Origin: an uncultured Muribaculaceae bacterium
GTDB taxonomy: Bacteria; Bacteroidota; Bacteroidia; Bacteroidales; Muribaculaceae
Length of the DNA: 64,000 nucleotides
Direction of reading: 5' to 3'
Assembly (NCBI GenBank): GCA_934661195.1
Contig: CAKUJD010000003.1
Coordinates: forward strand, 1-64,000
Made by a program: the position numbers and the translations under genes. The notes under the pieces were generated by a model, which had not been told where the DNA came from, ran no database searches, and saw nothing but the letters and a program-made list of their open reading frames with translations. Below, piece by piece: positions 1 through 8,845 of this stretch. Position 1 is the first letter of the stretch. Every line of letters starts with the position of its first letter.

Positions 1-210
1 TTCGGAACGGAACATTTCAGGGCCGCAGCGGGCGCGTCTAAAGGCCTTGAAGCCCGTTTTGGCTACTGTTTCCTGTCTGAGCGTCCGTTTAGGTTACGAA
101 TCGGCAGAAACGAGATTTTTTCACGTGAGGCGATTTTTTATGCTATAGAGCATGTTTTCGGGATTTTTTGGCCTAATGGGCATATTGGGCTTGGTGGGCG
201 GGGATGGAAC
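1..210. other. Left-edge intergenic sequence, no gene recognised
   Basis: Plus frame 1 stays open from the window edge for about 110 codons, but it runs straight through the alaS terminator and into the alaS gene on the other strand, and its translation resembles no family I know. A small imperfect palindrome lies near 139-152. Nothing here can be called a gene. Confidence 0.4.
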
Positions 211-243
211 AAAAAAGGAGCGGGCCCGATTGGGGTCCGCTCC
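211..243 (-). terminator. Rho-independent terminator of alaS
   Basis: On the minus strand a GC-rich stem (GGAGCGG pairing with CCGCTCC) is followed by six U residues. It lies about 30 bases past the alaS stop codon, the expected place for an intrinsic terminator. Confidence 0.85.
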
Positions 244-274
244 ATTTATAATACATTATTATATGTTATCGGGG

Positions 275-2896
275 TTAGTGCAGATCGAGCAGCGAGCGCA
301 TTTTGTCGAGCGCTGCACTGAGGCCGTCGACGTTGCGACCGCCAGCCTGGGCGAAATGAGGCTGACCGCCGCCACCGCCTTGGATGAGTTTGGCTGCCTC
401 GCGCACGATTTTGCCAGCATTGAGTCCGTCTTTCACAAGATCCTCGCTGATCAAGACTGTGAGCATTGGCTTGCCGTTGTCCTGAGTGGCTGCAAGGAAC
501 ACGGTGTTGTCGGCAGCATCGGCCTTGATGGCAAACGCCACGCCCTTGACCACGTCGGCCAGCATGGGGCCGTAAAGTTTGGCCACGCGCACGTTGCCAA
601 CCACCTCGGCATTTTTCAGGACTTCCTCCTTCACATCGTGGATGCGGGCCTTGACGAAGTTCTCGACCTGCTTGCGCAGGGCAGCGTTTTCGTCGATTGA
701 GCGTTTAACGGCCACCATGGCATCGGGGGCGTTGTTGAACAGGTGCTTGATGGCATCGAGCACGTCTTCGAGCTTGTTGAGCGCATTCTCCATTTCCTCG
801 CCTGTGATGGCCTCGATGCGTCGGATGCCAGCGGCAATTGAGCTCTCGGACACAATCTTGATCATTCCAATGTTGCCAGTGTTGGGCACATGGGTGCCGC
901 CGCAAAGTTCAACGGAGTCGCCATACTTGACCACACGCACCGAGTCGCCATACTTCTCACCAAAGAGCGCCATAGCTCCCATTGCCTTTGCCTCGGCAAT
1001 GGGCATGTTGCGGTGCTCTTCGAGCGGGATGGCGCGGCGCACCATGGCGTTGGCCACGTGCTCAACCTCGCGGAGCTGCTCGGGAGTGACCTTCTGGAAG
1101 TGGGAGAAGTCGAAGCGCAGCATCTTGGCATCGACATAAGAGCCTTTTTGCTCAACGTGGGTGCCGAGCACCTGGCGCAGAGCGGCGTGCAGCAAGTGGG
1201 TGGCAGTGTGGTTGCACGAAATGGCCATGCGCGCCTTGGCGTCGATCACGGCATGGCACGGCTCGGTGGGGTCGGACGGCATCTGCTTGGCGATGTGCAC
1301 TGGCAGATTGTTTTCGCGCTTAGTGTCGATGATGTCGATTTTCTCGTCGCCGCAAACGAGCACACCGCGGTCGCCCACCTGGCCGCCCATTTCGGCGTAG
1401 AACGGAGTACTCGACAGCACTATCTGATAGTATGTGCCCGACTTCTGCTTAATTTTGCGGTAGCGCAGAATCTCAGTGTCGCACTCGGTGAGGTCGTAGC
1501 CAACGAACTCGGTGGTGCCCTCGTGCAGCGTCACCCAGTCGCCTGTCTCGACAGCGGCGGCGTTGCGAGCGCGCTCTTTCTGCTTAGCCATCTCGGCGTC
1601 GAACTGCTTGATGTTGACCGTCATGCCATTCTCCTTGAGGATGAGTTCGGTGAGATCGAGCGGAAAACCGTAGGTGTCGTAGAGCACAAAAGCCTCTTTG
1701 CCATCTATCTCGGTGTTTCCCTGAGCCTTGGCCTGGGCCACTATGTTGTCAATGAGCTTGATGCCAGTGGCCAGGGTGCGCAAGAACGCTTCCTCCTCCT
1801 GCTTGGTGACATGCTTTATGAGGTCGGCCTGAGCCTTGATTTCGGGATAGGCGTCGCCCATCGACTCGATGAGAGTGTCGATGAGCTTATACATGAACGC
1901 CTCTTTTAGGCCGAGGAACGTGTAGCCATAGCGCACGGCACGGCGCAGAATGCGGCGAATCACATAGCCTGCCTTGGCGTTGCTGGGCAGCTGGCCGTCG
2001 GCCACCGAGAAGGCGATGGTGCGCACGTGGTCGGCAATGACACGCATGGCCACATCCACATCCTTGTCGACGCCATATTGCTTGCCCGAGATTTCGCCAA
2101 TCTTCTTGATGAGCGGCTGAAACACGTCGGTGTCGTAGTTGGAGCGCTTGCCCTGCATGACCATGCACAGGCGCTCGAAACCAAGGCCAGTGTCGATGAC
2201 GCGCGCCGGCAGCGGCTCGAGCGAGCCGTCGGCCTTGCGGTTGTATTGCATGAACACGAGGTTCCAGATTTCAATCACCAGCGGGTTGTCCTTGTTCACC
2301 AGCTCGCTGCCGGGCACCTTGGCCTTTTCCTCGTCGGGGCGCAGGTCGATGTGGATTTCCGAGCATGGTCCGCACGGGCCCGTGTCGCCCATTTCCCAGA
2401 AGTTGTCGTGGCGGTTGCCGTTAAGAATGTGGTCCTTGGGCAGGTGTGCCTCCCAGTAGCCGGCGGCCTCGTCGTCGCGGCTAAGGCCCTCGGGGGCATA
2501 GCCTTCAAACACGGTGGCATACAGATTTTTTGGGTCGATCTTCATCACATCGGTGAGGAATTCCCACGCAAAGTCGATGGCCTCATGCTTGAAGTAGTCG
2601 CCAAACGACCAGTTGCCAAGCATCTCGAACATGGTGTGGTGGTAGGTGTCGTGTCCCACCTCTTCGAGGTCGTTGTGCTTTCCGCTCACGCGGAGGCACT
2701 TCTGCGAGTCGGCGCAACGGCGCCATTTAGGAGTCTTATTTCCCAGAATAATGTCTTTGAACTGGTTCATACCCGCATTGGTGAACATCAATGTGGGGTC
2801 GTCTTTGATAACCATAGGAGCAGAAGGCACAATGTGATGGCCCTTGCTCTCGTAGAAACGCTTGAATGAATCGCGTATTTCTTTAGCTGTCAGCAT
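275..2896 (-). CDS. alaS: Alanine--tRNA ligase
   Basis: Charges tRNA-Ala with alanine in the cytoplasm and edits mischarged Ser/Gly. The 873-residue length is normal for full-length AlaRS. The class II catalytic core is at the N terminus (TNAGMNQFK about residue 39; [11 protein letters not shown] about 59). The editing domain has its zinc motif HTATH near 563-567 and CGGTH near 665-669, and the DHHA1-type C-Ala end carries a glycine-rich [14 protein letters not shown] near 850. An upstream in-frame ATG would add 18 residues (MSTCATHC...) absent from the family, so I chose the ATG opening [20 protein letters not shown]. The gene diverges from the MerR-type gene and has its own promoter and terminator. 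Confidence 0.97.
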   Translation of the reverse strand: MLTAKEIRDSFKRFYESKGHHIVPSAPMVIKDDPTLMFTNAGMNQFKDIILGNKTPKWRRCADSQKCLRVSGKHNDLEEVGHDTYHHTMFEMLGNWSFGDYFKHEAIDFAWEFLTDVMKIDPKNLYATVFEGYAPEGLSRDDEAAGYWEAHLPKDHILNGNRHDNFWEMGDTGPCGPCSEIHIDLRPDEEKAKVPGSELVNKDNPLVIEIWNLVFMQYNRKADGSLEPLPARVIDTGLGFERLCMVMQGKRSNYDTDVFQPLIKKIGEISGKQYGVDKDVDVAMRVIADHVRTIAFSVADGQLPSNAKAGYVIRRILRRAVRYGYTFLGLKEAFMYKLIDTLIESMGDAYPEIKAQADLIKHVTKQEEEAFLRTLATGIKLIDNIVAQAKAQGNTEIDGKEAFVLYDTYGFPLDLTELILKENGMTVNIKQFDAEMAKQKERARNAAAVETGDWVTLHEGTTEFVGYDLTECDTEILRYRKIKQKSGTYYQIVLSSTPFYAEMGGQVGDRGVLVCGDEKIDIIDTKRENNLPVHIAKQMPSDPTEPCHAVIDAKARMAISCNHTATHLLHAALRQVLGTHVEQKGSYVDAKMLRFDFSHFQKVTPEQLREVEHVANAMVRRAIPLEEHRNMPIAEAKAMGAMALFGEKYGDSVRVVKYGDSVELCGGTHVPNTGNIGMIKIVSESSIAAGIRRIEAITGEEMENALNKLEDVLDAIKHLFNNAPDAMVAVKRSIDENAALRKQVENFVKARIHDVKEEVLKNAEVVGNVRVAKLYGPMLADVVKGVAFAIKADAADNTVFLAATQDNGKPMLTVLISEDLVKDGLNAGKIVREAAKLIQGGGGGQPHFAQAGGRNVDGLSAALDKMRSLLDLH

Positions 2897-2979
2897 ATTT
2901 ATAAGTAAGAATTTAATTTTTCCAAAACAATGTGTTGCGCAAGTCGACACAAATGGCTATCTTTACGCAAAATATCTTA

Positions 2980-3011
2980 CAAAGGTACTTTTTTTGAGTT
3001 ATTTATGCAAC
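2980..3011 (-). promoter_or_regulatory. Predicted promoter of alaS
   Basis: On the minus strand TACCTTTG (2987-2980) matches the Bacteroidetes -7 consensus TAnnTTTG. GTTG lies 20 bases upstream as a near match to the TTTG -33 element. It is about 85 bases before the chosen alaS start. Confidence 0.6.
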
Positions 3012-3068
3012 GTGGGCGCATTAAAAAAGCACAACGCACCCCTCTCTGTGCGGCGGCAGGCGCCAATA

Positions 3069-3419
3069 ATGATGAAACAGATGGACAATCTTGACAAGAT
3101 GTATTACCGCATAGGCGATGTGGCCGAGGTGCTCGACATCCCCGCGTCGACACTACGCTTTTGGGAGAAGGAATTCACCATAATCAAGCCCAAGCGCAAT
3201 GCCAAAAACGTGAGGCTGTATACGCCCAAAGACATTGAGACCATAAGAATGATCTACTTTCTGGTAAAGGACAAGGGGCTTAAACTGAACGCCGCCCAAG
3301 CCGAGATAAGGCGCAACCGCGACGGTGTGAGCAAGCGCTTTGAGGCCATCGAGAAGCTGCGCCACGTCAGGAATGAGCTGCTGGCGCTGCAAGCGGCTCT
3401 TGGCCAAATCAAGGCATAG
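3069..3419 (+). CDS. MerR-family transcriptional regulator
   Basis: A 116-residue protein with a MerR-type winged helix-turn-helix at about residues 11-80 (YYRIGDVAEVLDIPASTLRFWEKEF, then the RLYTPKDIETI wing). A short helical tail follows, too short for a separate ligand-binding domain. Cysteines expected of a metal sensor are absent. Similar short MerR-like proteins are common single genes in Bacteroidales and their effector is generally unknown. The open frame extends 69 codons upstream, but that part overlaps the alaS start and promoter and is not MerR-like, so the MMKQMDNLDK start was chosen; the second ATG at 3072 is equally possible. Confidence 0.88.
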   Translation: MMKQMDNLDKMYYRIGDVAEVLDIPASTLRFWEKEFTIIKPKRNAKNVRLYTPKDIETIRMIYFLVKDKGLKLNAAQAEIRRNRDGVSKRFEAIEKLRHVRNELLALQAALGQIKA

Positions 3420-3464
3420 CTGCGCCCCGTCCCACCGCCGCTACCGGACGCAAAAAGCAACGTC

Positions 3465-3508
3465 AAAGCCCGCCGCGCTGCATCACCGATGCAAGCATGG
3501 CGGGCTTT
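3465..3508. terminator. Bidirectional terminator between convergent genes
   Basis: AAAGCCCGCC pairs with GGCGGGCTTT around a loop of about 24 bases. The T- and A-flanked arms sit between the convergent MerR-type and DUF3127 genes and could serve both. Confidence 0.7.
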
Positions 3509-3539
3509 GTGTTGGCTTATCTAACCCACTGACTGCCGC

Positions 3540-3935
3540 TTAGAATGGCAGATCGTCGCTGGGACTGGCCGGAGCGGGAGCCACAGGGTCGAAAGGCGTG
3601 GCTGCGGGCGCTGCAGGGGCTGCAGGGGCAGCCTGGGGCGCAGTTGCCTGAGGAGCTGCGGCACCTTCGGGCAGCACCTCGGCCTTCCAGCCGTTGATGT
3701 TGGTAAACCAGCGGCCATTGTACTCATGGCTGTCGATGTCGAAACTAAGGTTAACGTTCTGACCCTCTTCCAGGGGATACTGATTGGCGCGGTCGCCAAA
3801 AAAGCTGAAAAATATCTTTTTGGGATATGCCTCCTGAGTCTCGAGCACATACTCCTGCTTGCTCCATGGGTTGCCACTCTTCGAAGTGCCACTCTGCATG
3901 GGCAGTTTCTTGATGATTTTTCCTGTTACTTCCAT
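3540..3935 (-). CDS. DUF3127 domain protein (OB-fold-like, SSB-like tail)
   Basis: A 131-residue protein whose first 90 residues match my recollection of the Bacteroidetes DUF3127 family (MEVTGKIIKKLP, SGNPWSKQEYVLET, PKKIFFSFFGDRANQ). A low-complexity Ala/Pro/Gln linker (about 90-115) leads to an acidic-aromatic end, DDLPF. That end resembles the protein-interaction tip of single-stranded DNA-binding proteins. Fold plus tail suggest a nucleic-acid-binding role that recruits partners, but this is inferred; the family has no assigned function that I know of. It is a single gene, convergent with the MerR-type gene. Confidence 0.8.
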   Translation of the reverse strand: MEVTGKIIKKLPMQSGTSKSGNPWSKQEYVLETQEAYPKKIFFSFFGDRANQYPLEEGQNVNLSFDIDSHEYNGRWFTNINGWKAEVLPEGAAAPQATAPQAAPAAPAAPAATPFDPVAPAPASPSDDLPF

Positions 3936-3997
3936 TTGATGCTATTTGAAAATTATTAATCCTATTTTATCACCGCGTGGCATTGGGCCACGTTTTG

Positions 3998-4005
3998 CAA
4001 AGGTA
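3998..4005 (-). promoter_or_regulatory. Predicted -7 box for the DUF3127 gene
   Basis: Minus-strand TACCTTTG lies about 65 bases upstream of the DUF3127 start. No convincing TTTG is seen 19-21 bases further upstream, so only the -7 element is supported. Confidence 0.45.
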
Positions 4006-4117
4006 GTAAAATGATTTCAATTGAGGCACCGCGCGGCCATGTTTTTTTTCGAGGCAAAATTATGGGCCGGCTTTTCAAAAAAGCGGCGCGGATCTTAGAC
4101 AACTGCCGCAAAAGCAC

Positions 4118-4125
4118 TAAATTTG
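4118..4125 (+). promoter_or_regulatory. Predicted -7 box for the LytTR gene
   Basis: TAAATTTG matches the Bacteroidetes -7 consensus and is 25 bases before the LytTR start codon. The -33 element is poor (CTTAG near 4094). Confidence 0.45.
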
Positions 4126-4150
4126 CAGTGCGCAACAAATCAGCAACACG

Positions 4151-4537
4151 ATGGACAAGCGGTTTGTGTTTTCAAACAGCAACGAAATGCAGATGGTGCC
4201 GCACAGCGCGATGGTGTATATAGCGTCAAGCGGCAATTACTCGACCATTACCCTGGCCGACGGCAGCGACATACTCATAACGCAGCAGCTGGGGCAGGTG
4301 GAATATGAACTAAACAAGACCATAGGATATGACGATGCGGCAGAGTTTGTGCGCATTGGGCGCAAACTAATATTAAACTGCCAGTATGTCCTGGCCATCA
4401 ACGTGGCCAAGCAAAAAATTGTGATGTCGGACGCCAGGACGTTCCGCCACGAGCTGACGGCGTCGAAAGAAGCGCTCAGACAGTTGAAAGATTACTTAAC
4501 AACGATTTACAACAATGACGACTCAGCCAAAGCATAG
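4151..4537 (+). CDS. Stand-alone LytTR-type DNA-binding protein
   Basis: A 128-residue protein that is essentially one LytTR domain. It opens with a strand pair (FVFSNSNEMQMVPHSAMVYIASSGNYSTITLADG), has the helix QLGQVEYEL and the typical segment FVRIGRKLILNCQYVLAIN. There is no receiver, membrane or signal peptide, so it is not a canonical response regulator; how it is controlled is unknown. It overlaps the next gene by 23 bases on the same strand, so the two are probably translated together and may work together. The start is supported by a -7 box 25 bases upstream. Confidence 0.85.
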   Translation: MDKRFVFSNSNEMQMVPHSAMVYIASSGNYSTITLADGSDILITQQLGQVEYELNKTIGYDDAAEFVRIGRKLILNCQYVLAINVAKQKIVMSDARTFRHELTASKEALRQLKDYLTTIYNNDDSAKA

Positions 4538-5387
4538 CAAAGACATAGGCGACGATGAAATTCGCGTAATCAGAGGAATCAGGCGCGAGCCGCAGCTGCC
4601 CACGCCGCGCCGCAAAATGCCGTGGGCGGTGATTGCTGCAATTGCGGTAATCACCGTGCTTGCCGCAGCGGCGTGGGCCGTGACAATGATGCACGGCGGC
4701 CAAAGCGGCCAAGCGGCAGAAAGCGGCCAGGCGGCGTCGACAGCCACGATGCCAGCCAAGGCCACCACACGGGAAGCGAAGCCAAATGTGGCCGTCACTG
4801 CGGCAGAATCCAATGGATTGACGCTTACAGTGCTGCGCCCCGAGAACGCCTCCCCGCGGCTGGAGATAGGCGACCGCGCACTCGACGACAGCACGGCTGT
4901 GCTGGTGGTGCAGGCGGCCGATGTGCGCGGCGACAACGGCAAAATAGCCGGAGCTTGCATTGTGGACGGCGAGCTGGTGAGCCGCGGCACGCCTAAAGCC
5001 GGATTCTGCGCCATAATAAACGATGCAATCACCATTGGGCTGGCCACGGCCACACCGCTGTTTGAGCAGGCGGCCGAGGAAGGCGGCAGCTTCTTCAGGC
5101 AATATCCGCTAGTGGCCGATGGCGAGATGGTGGAAAACAAGCCCAAAGGCAAGTCGCAGCGCAAGGCGCTGGCCGAGCTAAACGGAAGTGTGGTGGTGAT
5201 TATGACCGAGGAGCGCTGCACCCTGCACGACTTTTCGGCCGCGCTGGCCGGCATGGGTGTGAGCAACGCCATAGGCCTGGTGGGCTCCACTTCGTTTGGC
5301 CACTACCGCAGCGGCGGACGCATGGTGGAGTTTGGCAAACGCGTGCGCCCCATCATGCCCAACACCAACTACCTGGTGTGGCGCTGA
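4515..5387 (+). CDS. Membrane-anchored phosphodiester glycosidase-like (NAGPA-like) protein
   Basis: A 290-residue protein with a basic N-terminal tail, one membrane segment at about 35-57 (PWAVIAAIAVITVLAAAAW) and an Ala/Gly/Gln-rich linker. The extracytoplasmic domain from about 105 has the pattern of NAGPA-type phosphodiester glycosidases: CIVDGELVSRG, GFCAIINDAITIG, GSVVVIMTEERCTLHDFSAALAGMGVSNAIGLVGS and a final tract on a Gly-Arg theme. In the family this domain removes GlcNAc caps from phosphodiester-linked sugars, and bacterial members act in the envelope; substrate here is unknown. It overlaps the LytTR gene, suggesting a dedicated regulator-effector pair. Similarity is judged by eye, so the enzymatic label is tentative. 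Confidence 0.6.
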   Translation: MTTQPKHSKDIGDDEIRVIRGIRREPQLPTPRRKMPWAVIAAIAVITVLAAAAWAVTMMHGGQSGQAAESGQAASTATMPAKATTREAKPNVAVTAAESNGLTLTVLRPENASPRLEIGDRALDDSTAVLVVQAADVRGDNGKIAGACIVDGELVSRGTPKAGFCAIINDAITIGLATATPLFEQAAEEGGSFFRQYPLVADGEMVENKPKGKSQRKALAELNGSVVVIMTEERCTLHDFSAALAGMGVSNAIGLVGSTSFGHYRSGGRMVEFGKRVRPIMPNTNYLVWR

Positions 5388-5429
5388 CACAGATTCGTAC
5401 AGCAGCCAGCGGGTTTCATACAATAACGC

Positions 5430-5462
5430 AGCCCGGCCCTTGACAAGTTCAAAGGCCGGGCT
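5430..5462 (+). terminator. Terminator of the LytTR/NAGPA-like operon
   Basis: AGCCCGGCC pairs with GGCCGGGCT, followed by TAATTTTG. The hairpin lies about 45 bases after the stop codon. Confidence 0.75.
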
Positions 5463-5560
5463 TAATTTTGCTCCCAGAAAATCGGCTGACAGGCTGCCGC
5501 CGACAACGAAGGCATAATAAATCCCGCTATGAAACAACACGCCCGGCCAGGCATAGTGCA

Positions 5561-5588
5561 AAGCTGCTGAGACGAGTCTCGGCAGCTT
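5561..5588. terminator. Second palindromic hairpin, possible terminator
   Basis: A 28-base near-perfect palindrome: AAGCTGC, one mismatch, GAGAC/GTCTC, one mismatch, GCAGCTT. It ends in TTTCACTCATTTTT. It could be a back-up terminator or a protein-binding site upstream of rsfS. Confidence 0.4.
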
Positions 5589-5646
5589 TCACTCATTTTT
5601 GGCATGACTTAACAAAAGCGTCAATTTTGGCAAAAGTGTGGCTCGA

Positions 5647-5679
5647 TTTGGATTGTTTGCACTGAAAAGCGTAACTTTG
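5647..5679 (+). promoter_or_regulatory. Predicted promoter of rsfS-ftsH
   Basis: TTTG (5647-5650), 21-base spacer, TAACTTTG (5672-5679): a full match to the Bacteroidetes promoter pattern, ending 38 bases before the rsfS start. Confidence 0.75.
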
Positions 5680-5717
5680 CAGCACTGATATTAATGCACG
5701 TACACATATTTAATTAA

Positions 5718-6077
5718 ATGACAGAAAACAACGAATTAGTAAAAAACATAGTAGAAGGAATCAGGGAGCGCAAAGGCAAGGACATTGCCTGCGTGGACAT
5801 GAGCGGCATGGAATATGCCACCACACAGGGGTTTGTGATATGCACCGGCACCAGCACAATGCACGTCGACGCCATTGCCGACAGCATACGCGAAACGGTG
5901 GAGAAGCAGTTGGGCGAAAGGCCGTATAACTACGACGGATATGGCAACTCGGAGTGGATAGTGATTGACTATGGCACGGTTTATGCACATATATTCCTGC
6001 CCGAGTGCCGCGAGCGCTACAAGCTGGAGGAGCTGTGGAACGACGCCACCATCGAGCGGCTGCCCGATGAGGACTGA
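5718..6077 (+). CDS. rsfS: Ribosome silencing factor RsfS
   Basis: RsfS binds ribosomal protein uL14 and blocks joining of the 30S and 50S subunits, lowering translation under nutrient limitation. The 119 residues match the usual family length and carry the expected motifs: DIACVDMSGMEYATTQGFVICTG at the N-terminal half and the hallmark EWIVIDYGTVYAHIFLPECRERYKLEELW at the end. It precedes ftsH by 66 bases on the same strand, an arrangement often seen in Bacteroidales, so the two probably form an operon. Confidence 0.95.
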   Translation: MTENNELVKNIVEGIRERKGKDIACVDMSGMEYATTQGFVICTGTSTMHVDAIADSIRETVEKQLGERPYNYDGYGNSEWIVIDYGTVYAHIFLPECRERYKLEELWNDATIERLPDED

Positions 6078-6143
6078 CACCGCGGCACACACAATATTCA
6101 CCCAAAAACAGATTTATACAACAACACACATAGATAAAAGAGA

Positions 6144-8210
6144 ATGAGTTCACTAAAAAATGACAATAAAGGCTCACGCCGCCCGCGGTTCAACATCTTG
6201 TGGATGTACCTGCTCATTGCCATTGCGCTCTTTGGCATGTGGGGCCTGTGGGGCGGCAACGGAGCAAGCGGCCAAGAGAAGTCATGGACCGAGTTCCAGA
6301 AAGTGGCCGAAGCCGGCGGACTGAAGAACATAGTGGTGTACAAAAACACTGGTGAGGCCGATGCCGAGCTGACCGACGCCTATGCCAAAAAGCTGAACAG
6401 CGGCAAGAGCCCTGCGCAGCGCATAAGCGCCATCAGCACTCAGGTGCCCACCAACGACGCCTTCGACAAGGCTGTGGAGCAGTGGCAGTCAAGCGGCGTG
6501 TTTCGCGGCCAGGTGGAATACCGCAAAGCCAGCGACTACTCAACGCTGCTGTGGTCGTTTGGCCCCATAATACTGCTCATAGTATTCTGGTTCTTCTTTA
6601 TGGGGCGCATGGGCAACGGCAGCGGTGGCGGCGTGTTCAGCGTGGGCAAGTCGAAGGCGCGCCTGTTTGACCGCGACAACAGCGACAAGGTGACCTTTGC
6701 CGACGTGGCCGGCCTGGCCGAAGCCAAGCAAGAGGTGGCCGAGATAGTAGACTTCCTCAAAAACCCGCAGCACTACACCAATTTGGGCGGCAAAATACCC
6801 AAGGGTGCGCTGCTTGTGGGCCCTCCGGGCACTGGCAAGACGCTGCTGGCCAAGGCTGTGGCCGGCGAGGCCAATGTGCCTTTCTTCTCGATGAGCGGAT
6901 CGGACTTCGTCGAGATGTTTGTGGGCGTGGGCGCTTCGCGCGTGCGCGACCTCTTTAACCAGGCAAAGGAGAAGGCACCGTGCATCGTGTTTATCGACGA
7001 AATCGACGCCGTGGGACGCGCCCGCGGCCGCAACGCCAACATGGGCTCGAACGATGAGCGCGAGAACACGCTCAACCAGCTGCTGACCGAGATGGACGGC
7101 TTCGGCTCCAACTCGGGCGTAATAGTGCTGGCAGCCACCAACCGCGCCGACATTCTCGACAAGGCTCTGCTGCGCGCCGGCCGCTTCGACCGCCAGATTT
7201 ATGTGGATCTGCCCGAACTTAACGACCGCAAAGAGATATTCAACGTGCATCTGCGCAAGGTGAAGATGGACGGCAGTGTCGACATCGACCTGCTGGCGCG
7301 CCAGACGCCCGGTTTCTCGGGCGCCGACATTGCCAATGTGTGCAACGAGGCCGCGCTGATTGCCGCCCGGCGCAAGAAGAAGGCCGTGCAGCGGCAAGAC
7401 TTCATGGATGCGGTGGACCGCATAGTGGGCGGTCTTGAGAAGCGCTCGAAGGTGATGACCGAAGAGGAGCGCAAGTCGATAGCCATCCACGAGGCCGGCC
7501 ACGCCACAGTGAGCTGGCATCTGCAGTATGCCGATCCCATAATCAAGGTGACCATTGTGCCCCGCGGCAAGGCCCTGGGCGCCGCATGGTATCTGCCCGA
7601 GGAGCGGCAGATTGTGCCCAAGCAGGCTCTGCTCGACCAGATATGCTCGCTGCTGGCCGGCCGCGTGGCCGAAGAGATGTTCCTCGGCATCACCGACACA
7701 GGCGCTCTCAACGACCTTGAGCGCGCCACCAAGATAGCCTACGCCATGGTCACATACTACGGCATGAGCGACAAGCTGCCCAACCTGTCGTATTACGACT
7801 CCACGGGCCAGTCCTACGGCTTCACCAAGCCCTACAGCGACGACAATGCCAAGACGATCGACGCCGAGGTGCAGCGCATCATCGACAGTCAGTATGAGCG
7901 CGCGCGCCAAATTCTGGAGCAGCATGCCAACGGCCACCACGACCTGGCCGACTTGCTGCTGAAGCGCGAGGTGATATACACCGAAGATGCCGAACGCATA
8001 TTCGGCAAGCGCCCATGGATGTCGCGCAACGACGAGATTATGCGGCTCAACGAGCAGGCCGACGACGCCAAGAAAAAAGCCGATGACGATGGCGACGCGG
8101 CCCCTGACGGCGACAACGACACGGCTAGCGACAATGAGGCGCAGAAGGCTGACGGCGGCGACACACCCGATGGGGCGCAGACCACTCCCCCACCCTTCGA
8201 CAAGCAATAA
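6144..8210 (+). CDS. ftsH: ATP-dependent zinc metalloprotease FtsH
   Basis: Membrane-bound AAA+ protease that unfolds and degrades membrane and short-lived cytosolic proteins. Two membrane segments (about 18-37 and 134-153) bracket the periplasmic domain. Walker A GPPGTGKT lies at 226-233, Walker B FIDEID at 283-288, the second region of homology [20 protein letters not shown] near 331-350, and the zinc-protease HEAGH at 449-453. At 688 residues it is somewhat longer than the E. coli enzyme because of an acidic Asp/Ala/Lys-rich C-terminal tail (about 630-688), typical of Bacteroidetes FtsH. It is downstream of rsfS and ends at a strong terminator. Confidence 0.97.
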   Translation: MSSLKNDNKGSRRPRFNILWMYLLIAIALFGMWGLWGGNGASGQEKSWTEFQKVAEAGGLKNIVVYKNTGEADAELTDAYAKKLNSGKSPAQRISAISTQVPTNDAFDKAVEQWQSSGVFRGQVEYRKASDYSTLLWSFGPIILLIVFWFFFMGRMGNGSGGGVFSVGKSKARLFDRDNSDKVTFADVAGLAEAKQEVAEIVDFLKNPQHYTNLGGKIPKGALLVGPPGTGKTLLAKAVAGEANVPFFSMSGSDFVEMFVGVGASRVRDLFNQAKEKAPCIVFIDEIDAVGRARGRNANMGSNDERENTLNQLLTEMDGFGSNSGVIVLAATNRADILDKALLRAGRFDRQIYVDLPELNDRKEIFNVHLRKVKMDGSVDIDLLARQTPGFSGADIANVCNEAALIAARRKKKAVQRQDFMDAVDRIVGGLEKRSKVMTEEERKSIAIHEAGHATVSWHLQYADPIIKVTIVPRGKALGAAWYLPEERQIVPKQALLDQICSLLAGRVAEEMFLGITDTGALNDLERATKIAYAMVTYYGMSDKLPNLSYYDSTGQSYGFTKPYSDDNAKTIDAEVQRIIDSQYERARQILEQHANGHHDLADLLLKREVIYTEDAERIFGKRPWMSRNDEIMRLNEQADDAKKKADDDGDAAPDGDNDTASDNEAQKADGGDTPDGAQTTPPPFDKQ

Positions 8211-8233
8211 CACATCATCACTACACGATACAG

Positions 8234-8265
8234 AGCCCCAGCATCCCACACCAGATGCCGGGGCT
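8234..8265 (+). terminator. Terminator of ftsH
   Basis: AGCCCC plus GCATC pair with GATGC plus GGGGCT, followed by TTTT, 24 bases after the ftsH stop codon. Confidence 0.85.
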
Positions 8266-8282
8266 TTTGCTTGCTGCATAAA

Positions 8283-8309
8283 AACGACAACAGAGACAAT
8301 GGGAGACAA
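8283..8309 (+). repeat. 27-nt dispersed repeat, copy 1
   Basis: Begins AACGACAACAGAGACAAT and ends GGGAGACAA. It differs at only two positions from a copy at 53077-53103 and from the reverse complement at 8782-8808. With the latter it makes an inverted pair around the repeat mosaic. Confidence 0.75.
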
Positions 8310-8443
8310 ATTCTTTTTCCTTGCAACGTGTGCCGGCATTGAGAGCGCTGAAAAATTTTATTACTAAGCAGGATAAGGTTTAAAGTTGAGGGTTTAAAAT
8401 TTAAAGAAACAATCGTTATAACTCTGGGTTACAGCTATTTGCC

Positions 8444-8592
8444 GTAGGGACGCGGCATGCCGCGTCCGACGAGCGTAGCCCCCAGCACTAATGCAAAACC
8501 ACGCCAAATGCACCTCCACAGACTGAAATTATTCGCACACAATTAGCTTATTAGCAGTTGATTGCGGCGGACGTGGCATGCCACGTCCCTAC
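8444..8592 (-). repeat. Palindrome-bounded dispersed element (MITE/REP-like), copy A
   Basis: A 149-bp element whose ends are near-perfect palindromes: GTAGGGACG + CGGCATGCCGCGTCC at 8444-8467 and GGACGTGGCATGCCACGTCC + CTAC at 8569-8592. The interior aligns, after reverse complementing, with copies at 41477 and 53172, including TGGTTTTGC, GTGCTGGGGG and GGCTACG blocks. No open frame or transposase is inside it. Confidence 0.85.
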
Positions 8593-8684
8593 AAAATTCG
8601 TTGCTGTATAGAGTATTCACCACCCACCAACTTGCTGGGATTCATACTTTTTAAGTGCATACCCCGTATTGGACATTTGGCAAA

Positions 8685-8712
8685 AATCTGTGATAATCTG
8701 TGCAAATCTGTG
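8685..8712 (+). repeat. Three phased AATCTGTG repeats
   Basis: AATCTGTG occurs at 8685, 8695 and 8705, exactly 10 bases apart, about one helical turn. It is followed by GGGAGATTTACAATC and AATCCGTGGG. The unit count is too small and spacing too short for CRISPR. Confidence 0.7.
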
Positions 8713-8781
8713 GGAGATTTACAATCAAAATCCGTGGGTGCCCAACGAGGAAAACATGTACAGGGGCACCATGGTTAATCG

Positions 8782-8808
8782 TTGTCTCCAATTGTCTCTA
8801 TTGTCGTT
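8782..8808 (-). repeat. 27-nt dispersed repeat, copy 2 (inverted)
   Basis: Reverse complement of the repeat starting AACGACAATAGAGACAAT; identical over all 27 bases to the copy at 53077-53103. In both places it lies on the same side of the palindrome-bounded element and in the same relative orientation. Confidence 0.75.
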
Positions 8809-8845
8809 AAAAAAATGCTTTTTTGGGGGTGGTGCATTTGCAGGA

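Larger units (their letters stand above)
8266..8845. other. Gene-free mosaic of dispersed repeats
   Basis: About 580 bases with no credible gene. It holds a palindrome-bounded element, a phased AATCTGTG triplet, an A/T-rich GTTTAAAGTTGAGG/TTTAAAATTTAAAG stretch near 8378-8406 and two inverted 27-nt repeats. Open frames that cross it read through palindromes and have no family resemblance. Confidence 0.7.

Noticed and set aside
1-327. Open plus-strand frame from the left edge
   Set aside because: It reads through the alaS terminator and into alaS, and its translation matches nothing known.
6540-8339. A 599-codon open frame antisense to ftsH, and similar long antisense frames in alaS (890-1909), the PBP1A gene (27855-29582) and recG (35284-37260)
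   Set aside because: These follow from GC-rich codon use of the real gene on the other strand. Their translations are low-complexity His/Val/Ala/Arg-rich with no family motifs, while the opposite strand encodes complete conserved proteins.
8444-8592. Insertion sequence with its own transposase
   Set aside because: None of the three element copies, nor the flanking DNA, has a transposase-like frame; at about 150 bp they can only be moved in trans.
8685-8740. AATCTGTG units as a CRISPR array
   Set aside because: Units are 8 bases at 10-base spacing with no spacers and no cas genes nearby.
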